Source of the DNA: Sodalis sp. dw_96
Lineage (GTDB): Bacteria; Pseudomonadota; Gammaproteobacteria; Enterobacterales; Enterobacteriaceae
Direction of reading: 5' to 3'
Length of the DNA stretch: 64,000 nt
Assembly: GCF_018449575.1 (NCBI RefSeq)
Contig: NZ_JAAVUT010000001.1
Coordinates: 186,001-250,000 of the forward strand
This document shows, in pieces, positions 16,469 through 25,531 of this stretch. The translations under genes were made by a program, and so were the position numbers. Below the pieces are notes generated by a model, which was given only the letters and a program-made list of their open reading frames with translations, was not told the origin of the DNA and searched no databases. How positions within the stretch are numbered: the stretch's first letter is position 1; each line of letters begins with the position of its first letter.

Positions 16469-18065
16469 AGCGCAGATAGAACGATTCGGTCCCTCTTACC
16501 GCTGGCTGGCGACGGGCACGGTGATGCTGGGGACCATTGCCACCACCGCCACCGCCACCATCGTTAATATCGCCATGCGCGACATCGCCGGCGCCTTTGG
16601 CCTTGGACAGGATCAGGTGCAATGGTTGTCCACAGCGTTTCTGGCCTCCATGACCGCCACCATGCTGATTACCGCCTGGGCGCTGGACCGGTTCGGCTAT
16701 CGCCGCGCTTTTGTCGGCGCATTGGCGCTGTTTATTGCCGGCAGTCTGCTGGGATTCGTCAGCAACAGCGGCGCGGAGGTGATTTTGGCCCGCATACTGC
16801 AGGGCAGCGCCTCGGGGATTATCCAGCCGATGGCCATGGTGGTGCTGTCGCAGGTCTTTCCTCCCGCCCAGCGGGGCAAGGCCATGGGCATCTATGGCGT
16901 CGGCGTGGTGCTGGCGCCGGCGCTGGGGCCGACGGTGGGCGGCATCATGGTGGATCAGTACGACTGGCGCTTTGTGTTCCTGGTGGTGGTGCCGTTCTGT
17001 GTCGCCGGCATGGCGGCCTCGATGTTTATCCTGCCGGATATAGACCGTAACGCCTCCGCCCCACGGCGCCGGTTTGACGGGATTGGTTTTCTGCTGCTGG
17101 TGTGCGCCTTGACCACCTTGTTGACCGGCTTGTCCAATGGACAGCGGGAGGGGTGGAACTCATTCTTTATTATCGGCATGTTTGTTACCGCGGTGTTCAG
17201 CGCCGCCGGCTTTATCATTTGGGAACTGGTGGCGCCCCAGCCGCTGCTCAGCCTCAGGGTGTTCACCAATATGCGGTTTTCCGCCGGCTGCGTGGTGGCG
17301 TTTGCGCTGGGGGCCGGTATCTACGGTTCAACCTATATCGTGCCGCTGTTCGTGCAAAGCATTCAGGGCTATACCCCCACCCGTTCCGGACTATTATTGA
17401 TGCCGTCCGGTCTGATGCTGGGGGTGTTGTTTCCCATTGCCGGCTTGTTGAGCGACCGGCTGCCGCCCCATATTCCCGTCATAGCCGGTTTGGCTATTTT
17501 CGCCGTGTCGTGCTGGTTATCCGGCGGCGCGGATGTGGATACTCCGTTCTGGACCATGGCCGGCTGGGTAGTGCTGGGGCGCGTCGGGCTGGGGGTTATC
17601 ATGCCGGCCCTGAATGCCGGCGGGCTGAGGGCCCTTCCGGCGGATAAGCTGGCGCAAGGTTCCGGCAGCCTGAACTTTGTCCGGCAATTGGGCGGGGCGT
17701 TCGGGGTGAATCTTTTGTCGGTGATTATCGATAGACGTTCCAGCTTTCACGGCGATGCCCTGGCGCAGGCCATGACCGCCTCCAATGCCGCCGCCGCCGA
17801 GTCCATCAACCGGCTGGCGGTCATTGTGGGGCATTGGGGCAACCCGTTCGGCAGCCGCCTGCCGGAGGGGGTGGACCCCAGTTCAATGGCCTATCTTGAG
17901 AGCATGCTGGTGCCGAAAGCGCAGCTGTTCGCCTATCAAGACGGGTTTTACGTGGTGGCTGTCTTTTTCTTTCTGGCCATCATTCCGGCCTGGTTTATGC
18001 GCGGTAAGCCCCGCAGCGCCACCGCCGCCAAACCGGTCGCCGTCGCCGAAGCCCCCAAGTCCTGA
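16455..18065 (+). CDS. DHA2-family drug:H+ antiporter, EmrB-like (MFS, 14 TMS)
   Basis: 536 aa, the expected length of 14-helix DHA2 pumps. Features include TATIVNIAMRDIAGAFGLGQ after the first helix, WLSTAFLASMTATM, the motif-A loop LDRFGYRR, and GVVLAPALGPTVGG (motif C of antiporters). It overlaps the fusion-protein gene. With EmrA and TolC it would form a tripartite pump for hydrophobic toxic compounds, perhaps host phenolics; the substrate is not readable from sequence. Confidence 0.9.
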   Translation: MSPIEAQIERFGPSYRWLATGTVMLGTIATTATATIVNIAMRDIAGAFGLGQDQVQWLSTAFLASMTATMLITAWALDRFGYRRAFVGALALFIAGSLLGFVSNSGAEVILARILQGSASGIIQPMAMVVLSQVFPPAQRGKAMGIYGVGVVLAPALGPTVGGIMVDQYDWRFVFLVVVPFCVAGMAASMFILPDIDRNASAPRRRFDGIGFLLLVCALTTLLTGLSNGQREGWNSFFIIGMFVTAVFSAAGFIIWELVAPQPLLSLRVFTNMRFSAGCVVAFALGAGIYGSTYIVPLFVQSIQGYTPTRSGLLLMPSGLMLGVLFPIAGLLSDRLPPHIPVIAGLAIFAVSCWLSGGADVDTPFWTMAGWVVLGRVGLGVIMPALNAGGLRALPADKLAQGSGSLNFVRQLGGAFGVNLLSVIIDRRSSFHGDALAQAMTASNAAAAESINRLAVIVGHWGNPFGSRLPEGVDPSSMAYLESMLVPKAQLFAYQDGFYVVAVFFFLAIIPAWFMRGKPRSATAAKPVAVAEAPKS

Positions 18066-18202
18066 TCGGACCCGCTATGTTTTAACCGCATTACCAAACC
18101 CTTGGCGGTTCAGTGTCCGGACGCAACGGCGCCAGGCCTGCCGGGCTGTTGCCGCAGGGGTTTTCAGCTTTAAGCCGTTGAACGGCTGAATCAGTCGGGG
18201 TG

Positions 18203-18231
18203 TTGAATTTTATAGACGGTCGGTCTATATT
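18203..18231 (+). promoter_or_regulatory. TetR promoter with overlapping palindromic operator
   Basis: TTGAAT (18203-18208), a 17-bp spacer and TATATT (18226-18231) form a promoter. The palindrome TATAGACGGTCGGTCTATA (18211-18229; arms TATAGAC/GTCTATA) fills the spacer and runs into the -10. Binding there must block polymerase. TAGAC...GTCTA cores are typical for NemR/AcuR-like TetR repressors. The predicted start of transcription falls at about the ATG (18238), so the mRNA may be leaderless. Confidence 0.75.
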
Positions 18232-18237
18232 ATTGCC

Positions 18238-18870
18238 ATGAACCAGACAGCCCCGTTGAAACGGCGCGGGCGGCCGCCGAAAAAGCCGCAAGACAATCCT
18301 GACACCCGGGCCGCGTTGATCCGCAGCGGAACCGCCATTCTTACCGAGCAGGGTTTCATCGCATCCGGCATTGACGGCATTCTCAAACAGGTGGGCGTGC
18401 CGAAAGGGTCGTTTTATTACTATTTCGACAGTAAAGAGACTTTCGGCCGGGAGATGATCGACTACTACGGTCGCTATTTTGCCCGCAAGCTGGATCGCTG
18501 TTTGCTGGATGACGCCTTGCCGCCACTGGACCGCATTCGGGCGTTTGTGCGGGACGCGGCGACGGGAATGGCTAAATATGATTTCAAGCGGGGTTGCCTG
18601 GTGGGTAATCTCGGCCAGGAAATCAACGTCCTGCCGGAGGGTTATCGCCGGCAGTTAAGCGATATTTTCCTGGCGTGGCAACAGCGGGTCGCCCATTGCC
18701 TGCGCCTGGCCCAGGATAACGGCCAACTGGCGCCGTCGGCGGATTGCGAGGGGCTGGCGGAATTTTTCTGGATCGGCTGGGAAGGGGCGGTGATGCGCGC
18801 CCGGCTGGCGAAAAGTCCGCAACCGCTGGAACGGTTTGCCCAGGGCTTCTTTGCCGGTCTGCCTAAATAA
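18238..18870 (+). CDS. TetR-family repressor (AcuR/NemR type)
   Basis: 210 aa. The N-terminal HTH reads TEQGFIASGIDGILKQVGVP followed by KGSFYYYFDSKETFGREMID, the canonical TetR recognition helix and turn. The N-terminus has a basic arm (KRRGRPPKKP). The C-terminal domain has GCLVGNLGQEI, seen in the AcuR/NemR-like branch that senses electrophiles such as acrylate or quinones. It precedes an AcuI-type reductase by 144 bp on the same strand, like acuR-acuI in other proteobacteria. Autoregulation through the palindrome in its promoter is likely. Confidence 0.85.
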   Translation: MNQTAPLKRRGRPPKKPQDNPDTRAALIRSGTAILTEQGFIASGIDGILKQVGVPKGSFYYYFDSKETFGREMIDYYGRYFARKLDRCLLDDALPPLDRIRAFVRDAATGMAKYDFKRGCLVGNLGQEINVLPEGYRRQLSDIFLAWQQRVAHCLRLAQDNGQLAPSADCEGLAEFFWIGWEGAVMRARLAKSPQPLERFAQGFFAGLPK

Positions 18871-19014
18871 TGTTTCACCTCTCCTGCTCTGCATGTATCA
18901 CGTTGCAACCGTGCCGGCGTCGCCCACGCTCATTGATGCCGGGTCGTCCCGACGCAGTCGAGGGCACTGTCCGAATCTAACAGGTTTAGTCGGTTTAATT
19001 TATGAGGATTAAGT

Positions 19015-19998
19015 ATGTTTAACGGAATTTTGATAGAGAAAGACCAGCAGGGTTATCGCGCCCGTCTGGCGTCGCTGGCGGAGACACAGCTGCCGGAGGG
19101 GGATGTCGAGGTGAGCGTGGATTATTCCACGCTCAACTATAAAGACGGCCTGGCCATTACCGGCAAAGGGCCGGTGGTGCGTTCATTCCCTATGGTGCCG
19201 GGGGTGGATTTGGCGGGCAGGGTGGCCCAGAGCAGCCATCCCGCCTTTAAACCCGGCGATGCGGTGTTGCTTAACGGCTGGGGGGTGGGGGAGAAACATT
19301 GGGGCGGTTTGGCGCAGAAAGCGCGGCTTAACGGAGATTGGTTGATTCCTCTGCCGGCAGGCTTGACGCCCTGGCAGACCATGGCGGTGGGCACGGCCGG
19401 CTATACCGCGATGCTGGCCGTCATGGCGCTGGAAAAGAACGGCGCGACCCCGGATAGCGGTAAAGTGCTCGTCACCGGCGCCAATGGCGGCGTGGGGCAT
19501 TTCGCCATCGCGTTCCTGTCCCGGCTGGGTTACCGGGTGGTGGCGTCCACCGGCCGGCCGGAAGAAACGGCACATTTGCAGCAATTGGGGGCGGCGGAAG
19601 TCATCGATCGGGCGGTGCTTTCCGCCCCGGGGCGTCCGTTGGGGAAAGAGCAATGGGCGGCGGCCATCGACAGCGTCGGCAGCCATACCCTGGCCAATAT
19701 TTGCGCCGGTTTGCATTATCAGGGCACCGTGGCCGCCTGCGGCCTGGCGCAGGGCATGGACTTGCCGGCCTCGGTGGCGCCGTTTATCCTGCGCGGCGTG
19801 ACACTGGCGGGCGTGGACAGCGTGATGCGCTCCAAGGCGGACCGCGTCGCCGCCTGGCAGCGTCTGGCGCCTTTGCTGGATGAGGCGTTATTAAAGAGCA
19901 TCAGCCGGGAGATCCCGCTGGGGCAGGTTATCGATACCGCCAATGACCTGATGGCGGGAAAGGTGCGCGGCCGGGTGGTGGTTGACGTTAACCGCTAA
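19015..19998 (+). CDS. acuI: AcuI/YhdH-type acryloyl-CoA reductase (NADPH), MDR superfamily
   Basis: 327 aa, close to E. coli YhdH/AcuI in length. Family marks are [20 protein letters not shown] near the start, the phrase [10 protein letters not shown], and the Rossmann motif [20 protein letters not shown]. No zinc ligands are seen, as usual in this branch. AcuI reduces the toxic acryloyl-CoA to propionyl-CoA with NADPH. Its strong RBS (GAGG) and the upstream TetR gene suggest induction by an electrophile. Other MDR oxidoreductase activities cannot be excluded. Confidence 0.85.
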   Translation: MFNGILIEKDQQGYRARLASLAETQLPEGDVEVSVDYSTLNYKDGLAITGKGPVVRSFPMVPGVDLAGRVAQSSHPAFKPGDAVLLNGWGVGEKHWGGLAQKARLNGDWLIPLPAGLTPWQTMAVGTAGYTAMLAVMALEKNGATPDSGKVLVTGANGGVGHFAIAFLSRLGYRVVASTGRPEETAHLQQLGAAEVIDRAVLSAPGRPLGKEQWAAAIDSVGSHTLANICAGLHYQGTVAACGLAQGMDLPASVAPFILRGVTLAGVDSVMRSKADRVAAWQRLAPLLDEALLKSISREIPLGQVIDTANDLMAGKVRGRVVVDVNR

Positions 19999-20121
19999 GG
20001 CGACCCGCGTCACGTCTTTCGGGTGCCCGGATCCGCGCGGACGGGGCTTTCGCCCATGCCGTCCTCTGGGGGGCGCGGGATGATATGTTCGTAAATCTGC
20101 GTCACGATTACCCGCCGTCAA

Positions 20122-20182
20122 TGCACCATTTACGTGCCGATGAACGATAGGCTGTATCGCAGTGGTGCACCGCACTGGCGGG
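20122..20182 (+). promoter_or_regulatory. Two NtrC-like enhancer sites upstream of the amide operon
   Basis: TGCACCATTTACGTGCC (20122-20138) and TGCACCGCACTGGCGGG (20166-20182) each match the TGCACC-N5-GGTGCA consensus of NtrC, with a good left and an imperfect right half. They lie about 119 and 75 bp before the predicted sigma-54 start. The positions suit enhancer activation under nitrogen limitation. Confidence 0.5.
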
Positions 20183-20222
20183 CATAAGCCGGTGCGCCGC
20201 TGCAAATGCCGTTTTGCAAGAT

Positions 20223-20238
20223 TGGCATGATTCTTTCA
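20223..20238 (+). promoter_or_regulatory. Sigma-54-like promoter of the amide/peptide operon
   Basis: TGGCATGATTCTTTCA matches the sigma-54 consensus TGGCAYR-N4-TTGCA with the correct -24/-12 spacing and one deviation (TTTC instead of TTGC). The predicted start near 20249 gives a leader of about 100 nt before amiC, ending in the ANTAR-type hairpin and terminator. Confidence 0.5.
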
Positions 20239-20291
20239 TGGCAATAGTTTATCCAAGCCCGGCCATTGCCGATAAGCCTTGACTCATATTA

Positions 20292-20340
20292 CAGGTAACG
20301 AAGCCTGATCCCCCCGCAAGGGGCGATCGGGTTTTTTTTT
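20292..20340 (+). terminator. ANTAR-type antiterminator hairpin overlapping an intrinsic terminator
   Basis: The hairpin CAGGT/GCCTG (20292-20296 with 20303-20307) closes the hexaloop AACGAA, having A at loop position 1 and G at 4, the ANTAR recognition rule. Its 3' arm is also the 5' arm of a terminator: CCTGATC-CCCC...GGGG-C-GATCGGG (20304-20331) followed by nine T (20332-20340). The two structures exclude each other. The terminator stands 12 bases before amiC, so AmiR binding would let transcription through. I could not identify the usual upstream partner hairpin (P1) with certainty. Confidence 0.75.
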
Positions 20341-20352
20341 GGAGAAAGGGAA

Positions 20353-21492
20353 ATGCGCCAGAGTATTGATATCGGGATATTGTTGTCCACCGACGGTACC
20401 TATCGCCATATGGCGGCCAGCGCTCTGGCGGGAACACAGGATGCCCTGGCGGAAATCAACCAGGACGCCGGTTACGATTTCCGGCTGCGGGCCCGGCATA
20501 TCAATCCCCATGCCCGGCTGGCGGAGTATAGCGCCGGGGTGGCGCAACTGATTGATGAAGGGGTGCGGCATATTTTCGGCACCATCACTTCCGCCAGCCG
20601 CAAAGAAATCATCCCGGATTTGGAACAGCACAACGCGCTGTTATGGTACGGCTCTCCTTACGAGGGTTTTGAAAGCAGCGAGCAGGTGATTTATCTCGGC
20701 GGCTGCCCCAATCAAACCCTGGTGCCGCTACTGCGGCTGGCCTTGGAAAATTTCGGCACCCGGGCGTTTTTGATCGGTTCCAATTATGTCTGGGGCTGGG
20801 AGAGCAATCGCATCGCACGGGAAGTGGTGGCGGCGGTTAACGGTGAGATTACCGGCGAAAAGTTTCTTCATCTGGGGCAGACCGGTGTGAACGATGTGGT
20901 GCATTCTCTGCTGGCGGGCGCGCCGTCGTTTGTGCTGAATAACCTGGTGGGGGAATCCTCTTACGCGTTTTTGCGACGGCTGGACGATATTTGCGCCCAA
21001 CGTCACATTCGTTTGCCGGTATTAAGCTGCAACCTGACCGAGGCGGAATTAAGCCAACTTGGCGACATCCGGGCGCTGCGTCTGTTCTCCTGCGGGCCGT
21101 TCTTCGAGACGGTGGATCCGTTATTCTGCGCGCGCCAGCGGCGGCGTCACGGCCAAGGCCATTATTCTCATTATTACACCGGCGCTTATTTGGCGGTACT
21201 GCTGTTTGCCCGGGCGCTGCAGCATAGCGGCAATTCGGATCCGCAGCGCATTTGCGACGCGTTATATGATAGTGACAACGTAACGTTTATGGGGCCGTTG
21301 AAAATCTCGCGGCGTAATAATCATACCTTTCTTCCCTGTCATATCACTGAATTGCGCCGCGGCGTGCTGGAGCTGGTTCACAGCGAGGACCGCTGTCTGG
21401 CGCCGGACCCTTATCTGACCTTAACCGATCTGCGACAGCCCATTTCCGAACGCGTGACAGGCCAGGGCAGAGCCATGAGGATTGTGAAATGA
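20353..21492 (+). CDS. AmiC-like ligand sensor (periplasmic-binding-protein fold, cytoplasmic)
   Basis: 379 aa, without a signal peptide, from the AmiC/FmdD-like type I binding proteins. Features are IGILLSTDGTYRHMAASALA at the start, IFGTITSASRKEI (AmiC-like ligand strand), LWYGSPYEGFESS and GSNYVWGWESNRIA. In Pseudomonas, AmiC binds amides and otherwise holds AmiR inactive. It overlaps the following ANTAR gene by four bases (ATGA), the AmiC-AmiR order. Here it would report an amide, urea-like or small peptide ligand to the antiterminator controlling this same operon. Confidence 0.85.
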   Translation: MRQSIDIGILLSTDGTYRHMAASALAGTQDALAEINQDAGYDFRLRARHINPHARLAEYSAGVAQLIDEGVRHIFGTITSASRKEIIPDLEQHNALLWYGSPYEGFESSEQVIYLGGCPNQTLVPLLRLALENFGTRAFLIGSNYVWGWESNRIAREVVAAVNGEITGEKFLHLGQTGVNDVVHSLLAGAPSFVLNNLVGESSYAFLRRLDDICAQRHIRLPVLSCNLTEAELSQLGDIRALRLFSCGPFFETVDPLFCARQRRRHGQGHYSHYYTGAYLAVLLFARALQHSGNSDPQRICDALYDSDNVTFMGPLKISRRNNHTFLPCHITELRRGVLELVHSEDRCLAPDPYLTLTDLRQPISERVTGQGRAMRIVK

Positions 21493-22082
21493 ACCTGACA
21501 TCACCGGAATTTGAAGCCCGCCCGCTCCTGTTGGTGGATTGCGAAGCCCGAACCCTGGCGGCGTTGGAAAAGAGCCTGCCGCGCATGGGGGTGCGCTGGC
21601 TGACGGTGGCGCTGGACGGCCGGTTGCCGGAAGAGCCGCTGTGCGCGGCGCTGGTGGAACTGGAGCATTTCGCCAGCCCTCTGCTGCTGGCCCGGCTTAA
21701 TCAGGGAGGATTGCCCATCGTGGCCCTGACCTCCCACGAGGCGCTGTCGCAAATCCAGCGGGCCATTGATCTGGGGGCCACCGCGCTGCTGCCCAAGCCT
21801 ATTAATCAGCGGGCGATTTACACCACGCTGATGATGGCGGTGGGCCTGCGCCAGCAGTTGAACGAAGATAACCGGAATTTGTCTCTGGCCCGCCGCCGGT
21901 TGGATTTTAATGCCGAGCTGGCGTTAACCCTGGCCGCACTGATGGTGGAAAAGGATATGGACGAGCGGCAGGCCTATGCCTGGCTGCGGGGGGAATCCAT
22001 GCGCACCAACCGGCGCATCGAAGAAATCTGTCGTCAGCGGCTGGGGGAATCGGCCCTGAAGCGGCGTGGGGAAAGGGGATGA
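21489..22082 (+). CDS. AmiR-like ANTAR-domain transcription antiterminator
   Basis: 197 aa. The N-terminal half is a receiver-like domain (RPLLLVDCEARTLAALEKSL, ALTSHEALSQIQRAIDLGATALLPKPI) apparently lacking the phosphorylation pocket, as in AmiR. A coiled-coil linker leads to a C-terminal ANTAR domain of about residues 135-190 (LTLAALMVEKDMDERQAYAW, then LRGESMRTNRRIEEICRQRL). ANTAR proteins bind tandem hexaloop hairpins in leader RNA and prevent termination. A matching hairpin/terminator lies just upstream of amiC. Both ends overlap neighbours by ATGA. Confidence 0.88.
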   Translation: MNLTSPEFEARPLLLVDCEARTLAALEKSLPRMGVRWLTVALDGRLPEEPLCAALVELEHFASPLLLARLNQGGLPIVALTSHEALSQIQRAIDLGATALLPKPINQRAIYTTLMMAVGLRQQLNEDNRNLSLARRRLDFNAELALTLAALMVEKDMDERQAYAWLRGESMRTNRRIEEICRQRLGESALKRRGERG

Positions 22083-22927
22083 GTTCCCCCCGCGGTTTCT
22101 GGCGCCGGCCGGCGGTCTGGCTGTCGGTGGGCTATATCGCCGTGGTGGTGCTGTCAGCCCTGCTGGCGCCCTGGTGCGCCCCTTTCGATCCCAATGAGCA
22201 GTTTACCGAAGGACTGAGCGTAGAAGGCGCGCCCCTTGCCCCGGGCAGTCACTTCTGGCTCGGCACGGATTTGCTCGGTCGGGACCTGCTGTCGCGGCTG
22301 ATTTATGGTGCCCGCACATCGTTACTGGTGGGGGTGGTGGCCAACGGACTGGCGGTGATCATAGGCACGCTGGTGGGGCTGTGCGCCGGTTTTCTCCAGG
22401 GCAGGCTCGGCGGCCTGCTGATGCGCTTTACCGACCTGATGATGGCGTTTCCGGCGTTATTGCTCGCCATCACCCTGGCGGCGATATTCCAGCCCAGCGT
22501 CTGGATCGTGGCCATGGTCATCGCCATGGTGAACTGGGTGCAAATAGCCCGGGTGATTTATGCCGAAACCTGCACCCTGGGCGCGCGGGATTTCGTGGCG
22601 GTGGAGAAGACACTGGGGGCCGGCTCGCTGCGTATTCTCGGCGTGCATCTGCTGCCGCACCTGGTGCCCACCATTCTGGTATGGTCGACCCTGGGCATTT
22701 CCACCACCGTATTGCTGGAGGCCACCCTGTCGTTTCTCGGCGTCGGCGTACAGCCTCCCACCGCCAGTTGGGGCAATATTATTTTCGAGAGCCAGACCTA
22801 TTTTACCTCCGCCCCCTGGCTGGTGTTTTTCCCGGGGGCGGCCATTGTCTTGCTGTCGCTGGCGTTCAATCTGCTCGGCGACGCCATGCGCGATGCCCTC
22901 GATCCTACCTTGAAAGGACGTTCATGA
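22079..22927 (+). CDS. ABC permease, DppC/OppC type
   Basis: 282 aa with about six membrane helices. It has the N-terminal family segment LLAPWCAPFDPNEQF, then HFWLGTDLLGRDLLSRLIYG typical of OppC/DppC subunits. The EAA-like loop ARDFVAVEKTLGAGSLRILGVHLLPH contacts the ATPase. It overlaps amiR upstream and the second permease downstream by four bases each. With the genes that follow it forms a peptide/amide or nickel-type importer of the PepT family. Confidence 0.9.
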   Translation: MSSPRGFWRRPAVWLSVGYIAVVVLSALLAPWCAPFDPNEQFTEGLSVEGAPLAPGSHFWLGTDLLGRDLLSRLIYGARTSLLVGVVANGLAVIIGTLVGLCAGFLQGRLGGLLMRFTDLMMAFPALLLAITLAAIFQPSVWIVAMVIAMVNWVQIARVIYAETCTLGARDFVAVEKTLGAGSLRILGVHLLPHLVPTILVWSTLGISTTVLLEATLSFLGVGVQPPTASWGNIIFESQTYFTSAPWLVFFPGAAIVLLSLAFNLLGDAMRDALDPTLKGRS

Positions 22928-23856
22928 TGCTGCTGTTCCTGAGCCGCCGGCTGGGTCATGCCCTGCTGATTTTACTGGGGGTAACGCTTATCAGCTATCT
23001 GCTGTTGTTTATGCTGCCCGCCGATCCGGCCCGGCAAATCGCCGGGCGCAGCGCCACGCCGGAAGTGGTGGCCAGCATCCGCCATCAGTTGGGACTGGAT
23101 CTGCCCTTTTACCGCCAGTACCTGCATTACCTGTTCAATTTATTGCATGGCAATCTGGGCCGCTCGTTTATCCAGCGCAGCCAGGTAAGCGAGCTGATTT
23201 CCTCCCGCATCGGCCCATCGCTACAGCTGATGGCGGCGGGCATCGGCTGTGAGCTGGTGATAGGCATCACCCTCGGCACCCTGGCGGCGCTGCGACGGGA
23301 CGGCCTGGCGGACAAGATTTTAATGGCGCTGTCTTTTATCGGGGTGTCCGCGCCGCAGTTTATCGCCGCCATGTTGTTCCTCTATCTGTTTGCCGCCGTG
23401 CTCAACTGGTTCCCCATGGGGGGGTACGGTGGTTTCAGCCATATCGCCTTACCGGCCCTGACCCTGGGCATTCTGGGCAGCGGCTGGTACTCACGCATGC
23501 TGCGTTCGTCGATGATAGACGTGCTGCATCAGGATTTTATACGTACCGCCCGCGCCAAGGGGCTGAGCCGCGCGCGGGTGGTCTGCCGCCATGTGCTGCC
23601 GAACGCCATATTGCCGTTGATCCCGATGATCGGTATCGATATCGGCATTTTTCTCGGCGGGCTGGTGGTGGTGGAGTCGGTGTTCGGCTGGCCCGGTATC
23701 GGCCAACTGGCCTGGCAGGCTATTCAGCAGGTGGATATTCCGGTCATTGTGGGCGTCACCACCGTATCGGCGGTGGCGATTGTGTTGGGCAATTTGCTGG
23801 CGGATCTGATTTTGCCATGGGTCGATCCTCGCATCGATGTGAAAAAACAACAGTAA
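22924..23856 (+). CDS. ABC permease, DppB/OppB type
   Basis: 310 aa from ATG 22924 (MMLLFLSRRLGHALLILLGV); a longer upstream frame is an artefact overlapping the other permease. The phrases ISYLLLFMLPADPARQIAGR, QFIAAMLFLYLFAAVLNWFP and DFIRTARAKGLSRARVVCRH mark the DppB subunit. The permease order (C before B) is reversed relative to the usual dpp operon. Start and stop fit the tight operon. Confidence 0.9.
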   Translation: MMLLFLSRRLGHALLILLGVTLISYLLLFMLPADPARQIAGRSATPEVVASIRHQLGLDLPFYRQYLHYLFNLLHGNLGRSFIQRSQVSELISSRIGPSLQLMAAGIGCELVIGITLGTLAALRRDGLADKILMALSFIGVSAPQFIAAMLFLYLFAAVLNWFPMGGYGGFSHIALPALTLGILGSGWYSRMLRSSMIDVLHQDFIRTARAKGLSRARVVCRHVLPNAILPLIPMIGIDIGIFLGGLVVVESVFGWPGIGQLAWQAIQQVDIPVIVGVTTVSAVAIVLGNLLADLILPWVDPRIDVKKQQ

Positions 23857-23869
23857 CAGGAGCAAGGAA

Positions 23870-25477
23870 ATGAGAAAAAGTTTACTTATGCTGGCCCTGG
23901 CAGGGGTGCTGTATGCGGGTGCCGGCCAGGCGGATGAGCCTAAAGACGGCGGCGAAGCGGTGGTGACCTATCAAAATGATATCGCCACCCTGGATCCGGC
24001 CATCGGGTATGATTGGCAGAACTGGTCGATGATCAAGAGCCTGTTCAGCCGTCTGATGGACTACAAGCCCGGCACCACGGATCTGGTGAAGGATTTGGCG
24101 CAGGATTACAGCATTTCCGACGACGGCAAGGTCTATACCTTTACCCTGCGCAAGGACGTTACTTTTCATAACGGCCGCGCCCTCAACGCCGACGATGTGA
24201 AGTATTCCCTGGAACGGACGGTGAACCCGAAAACCCAAAGCCCCGGCGCCGGTTTTTTCAGCGCTATTGTCGGTTATGACGAGATGGCCGCCGGCAAAGC
24301 CGATCATCTAAGCGGCATTGAGGTGGTAAACCCCAATACGGTGAAGATCACCCTTAAAGAGCCCAATGCCACGTTTTTGCAGGTGATGGCGCTGAATTTC
24401 GCTTCCATCGTACCGAAAGAAGCGGTGGACCAGTGGGGGGCGGATTTCGGCAAGCATCCGGTGGGCTCCGGCGCCTTTGAGTTAAGCGAATGGAAGCTGG
24501 GCCAGGAGCTGGTGTTCAAAAAGAACCCCCATTACTACCGGGCCGGGATTCCCCATCTGGACGGCATACGCTTTGAAGTGGGCCAGGATCCGTCGGTGGC
24601 GTTGCTGAGACTGGAGAAAGGCGAGGTGGATATCGCCGGTGACGGTGTGCCGCCGGCCCAGTTCCTGCAATTCAAACAAGACCCGAAATACAAAGGCATG
24701 CTGGTGACCGGCGATCAGCTGCAAACCGGCTATGTCACCATGAAAACCACCCTGCCGCCGTTTAACAATGTGAAAGTGCGCCAAGCGGTGAATATGGCCA
24801 TAAATAAAGATCGCATCGTCAGGATCATCAACGGTCGCGCGGCGCCGGCCAATCAGCCGCTGCCTCCCGCCATGCCGGGGTATGACAAAGACTATAAAGG
24901 CTATGCCTTCGACATCGCCAAAGCGAAACAGCTGCTGGATCAGGCCGGTTTTGCCAAGGGATTCGATACGGAGCTGTATGTGATGAACACCGATCCGCAG
25001 CCGCGTATCGCCCAATCCATCCAGCAGGATCTGGCCAAGGTGGGCATTCGCGTGGCGATTAAATCCTTGGCCCAGGCCAATGTGATTGCCGCCGGCGGTT
25101 CGGCGGATCAGGCGCCGATGGTCTGGTCCGGCGGTATGGCCTGGATTGCCGATTTCCCCGATCCGTCCGATTTCTACGGGCCGATTCTCGGCTGTATGGG
25201 GGCGGTGGACGGCGGTTGGAACTGGTCGCGCTATTGTAATAAAACCCTGGATGCCGAAGCCGCCAAGGCCGACAGCATAACCAAACCCGATCAGCAGGCG
25301 CAGCGTATCGCCCTGTGGCGCAAGATCTTTATCGAAGCCATGGCCGACGCACCCTGGGCGCCGATCTTCAATGAAAAACGCTATACGGTGCATTCGGCGC
25401 GCATGGGCGGCGGGGACGCGCTGTATGTGGATCCGGTGCATGTGCCGGTAAATTACGACGCCATCTGGATCAAATAA
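23870..25477 (+). CDS. Periplasmic binding protein of the ABC importer (SBP family 5, DppA-like)
   Basis: 535 aa, with AGGAGCAAGGAA as RBS and a signal peptide MRKSLLMLALAGVLYAGAGQADE cleaved after about residue 21 (GQA-DE). Family-5 signatures include GGEAVVTYQNDIATLDPAIG, YTFTLRKDVTFHNGRALNAD and DVKYSLERTVNP. The large two-lobed proteins of this family bind di- and oligopeptides, but also opines, nickel chelates and heme. The operon's acetamidase and AmiC suggest an amide-containing ligand (inference). Confidence 0.88.
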   Translation: MRKSLLMLALAGVLYAGAGQADEPKDGGEAVVTYQNDIATLDPAIGYDWQNWSMIKSLFSRLMDYKPGTTDLVKDLAQDYSISDDGKVYTFTLRKDVTFHNGRALNADDVKYSLERTVNPKTQSPGAGFFSAIVGYDEMAAGKADHLSGIEVVNPNTVKITLKEPNATFLQVMALNFASIVPKEAVDQWGADFGKHPVGSGAFELSEWKLGQELVFKKNPHYYRAGIPHLDGIRFEVGQDPSVALLRLEKGEVDIAGDGVPPAQFLQFKQDPKYKGMLVTGDQLQTGYVTMKTTLPPFNNVKVRQAVNMAINKDRIVRIINGRAAPANQPLPPAMPGYDKDYKGYAFDIAKAKQLLDQAGFAKGFDTELYVMNTDPQPRIAQSIQQDLAKVGIRVAIKSLAQANVIAAGGSADQAPMVWSGGMAWIADFPDPSDFYGPILGCMGAVDGGWNWSRYCNKTLDAEAAKADSITKPDQQAQRIALWRKIFIEAMADAPWAPIFNEKRYTVHSARMGGGDALYVDPVHVPVNYDAIWIK

Positions 25478-25531
25478 ATGCCGCCGCCGGCCTTATCGCG
25501 ATAAACGCCGGCGGAACGGAAGGAGACGCGT

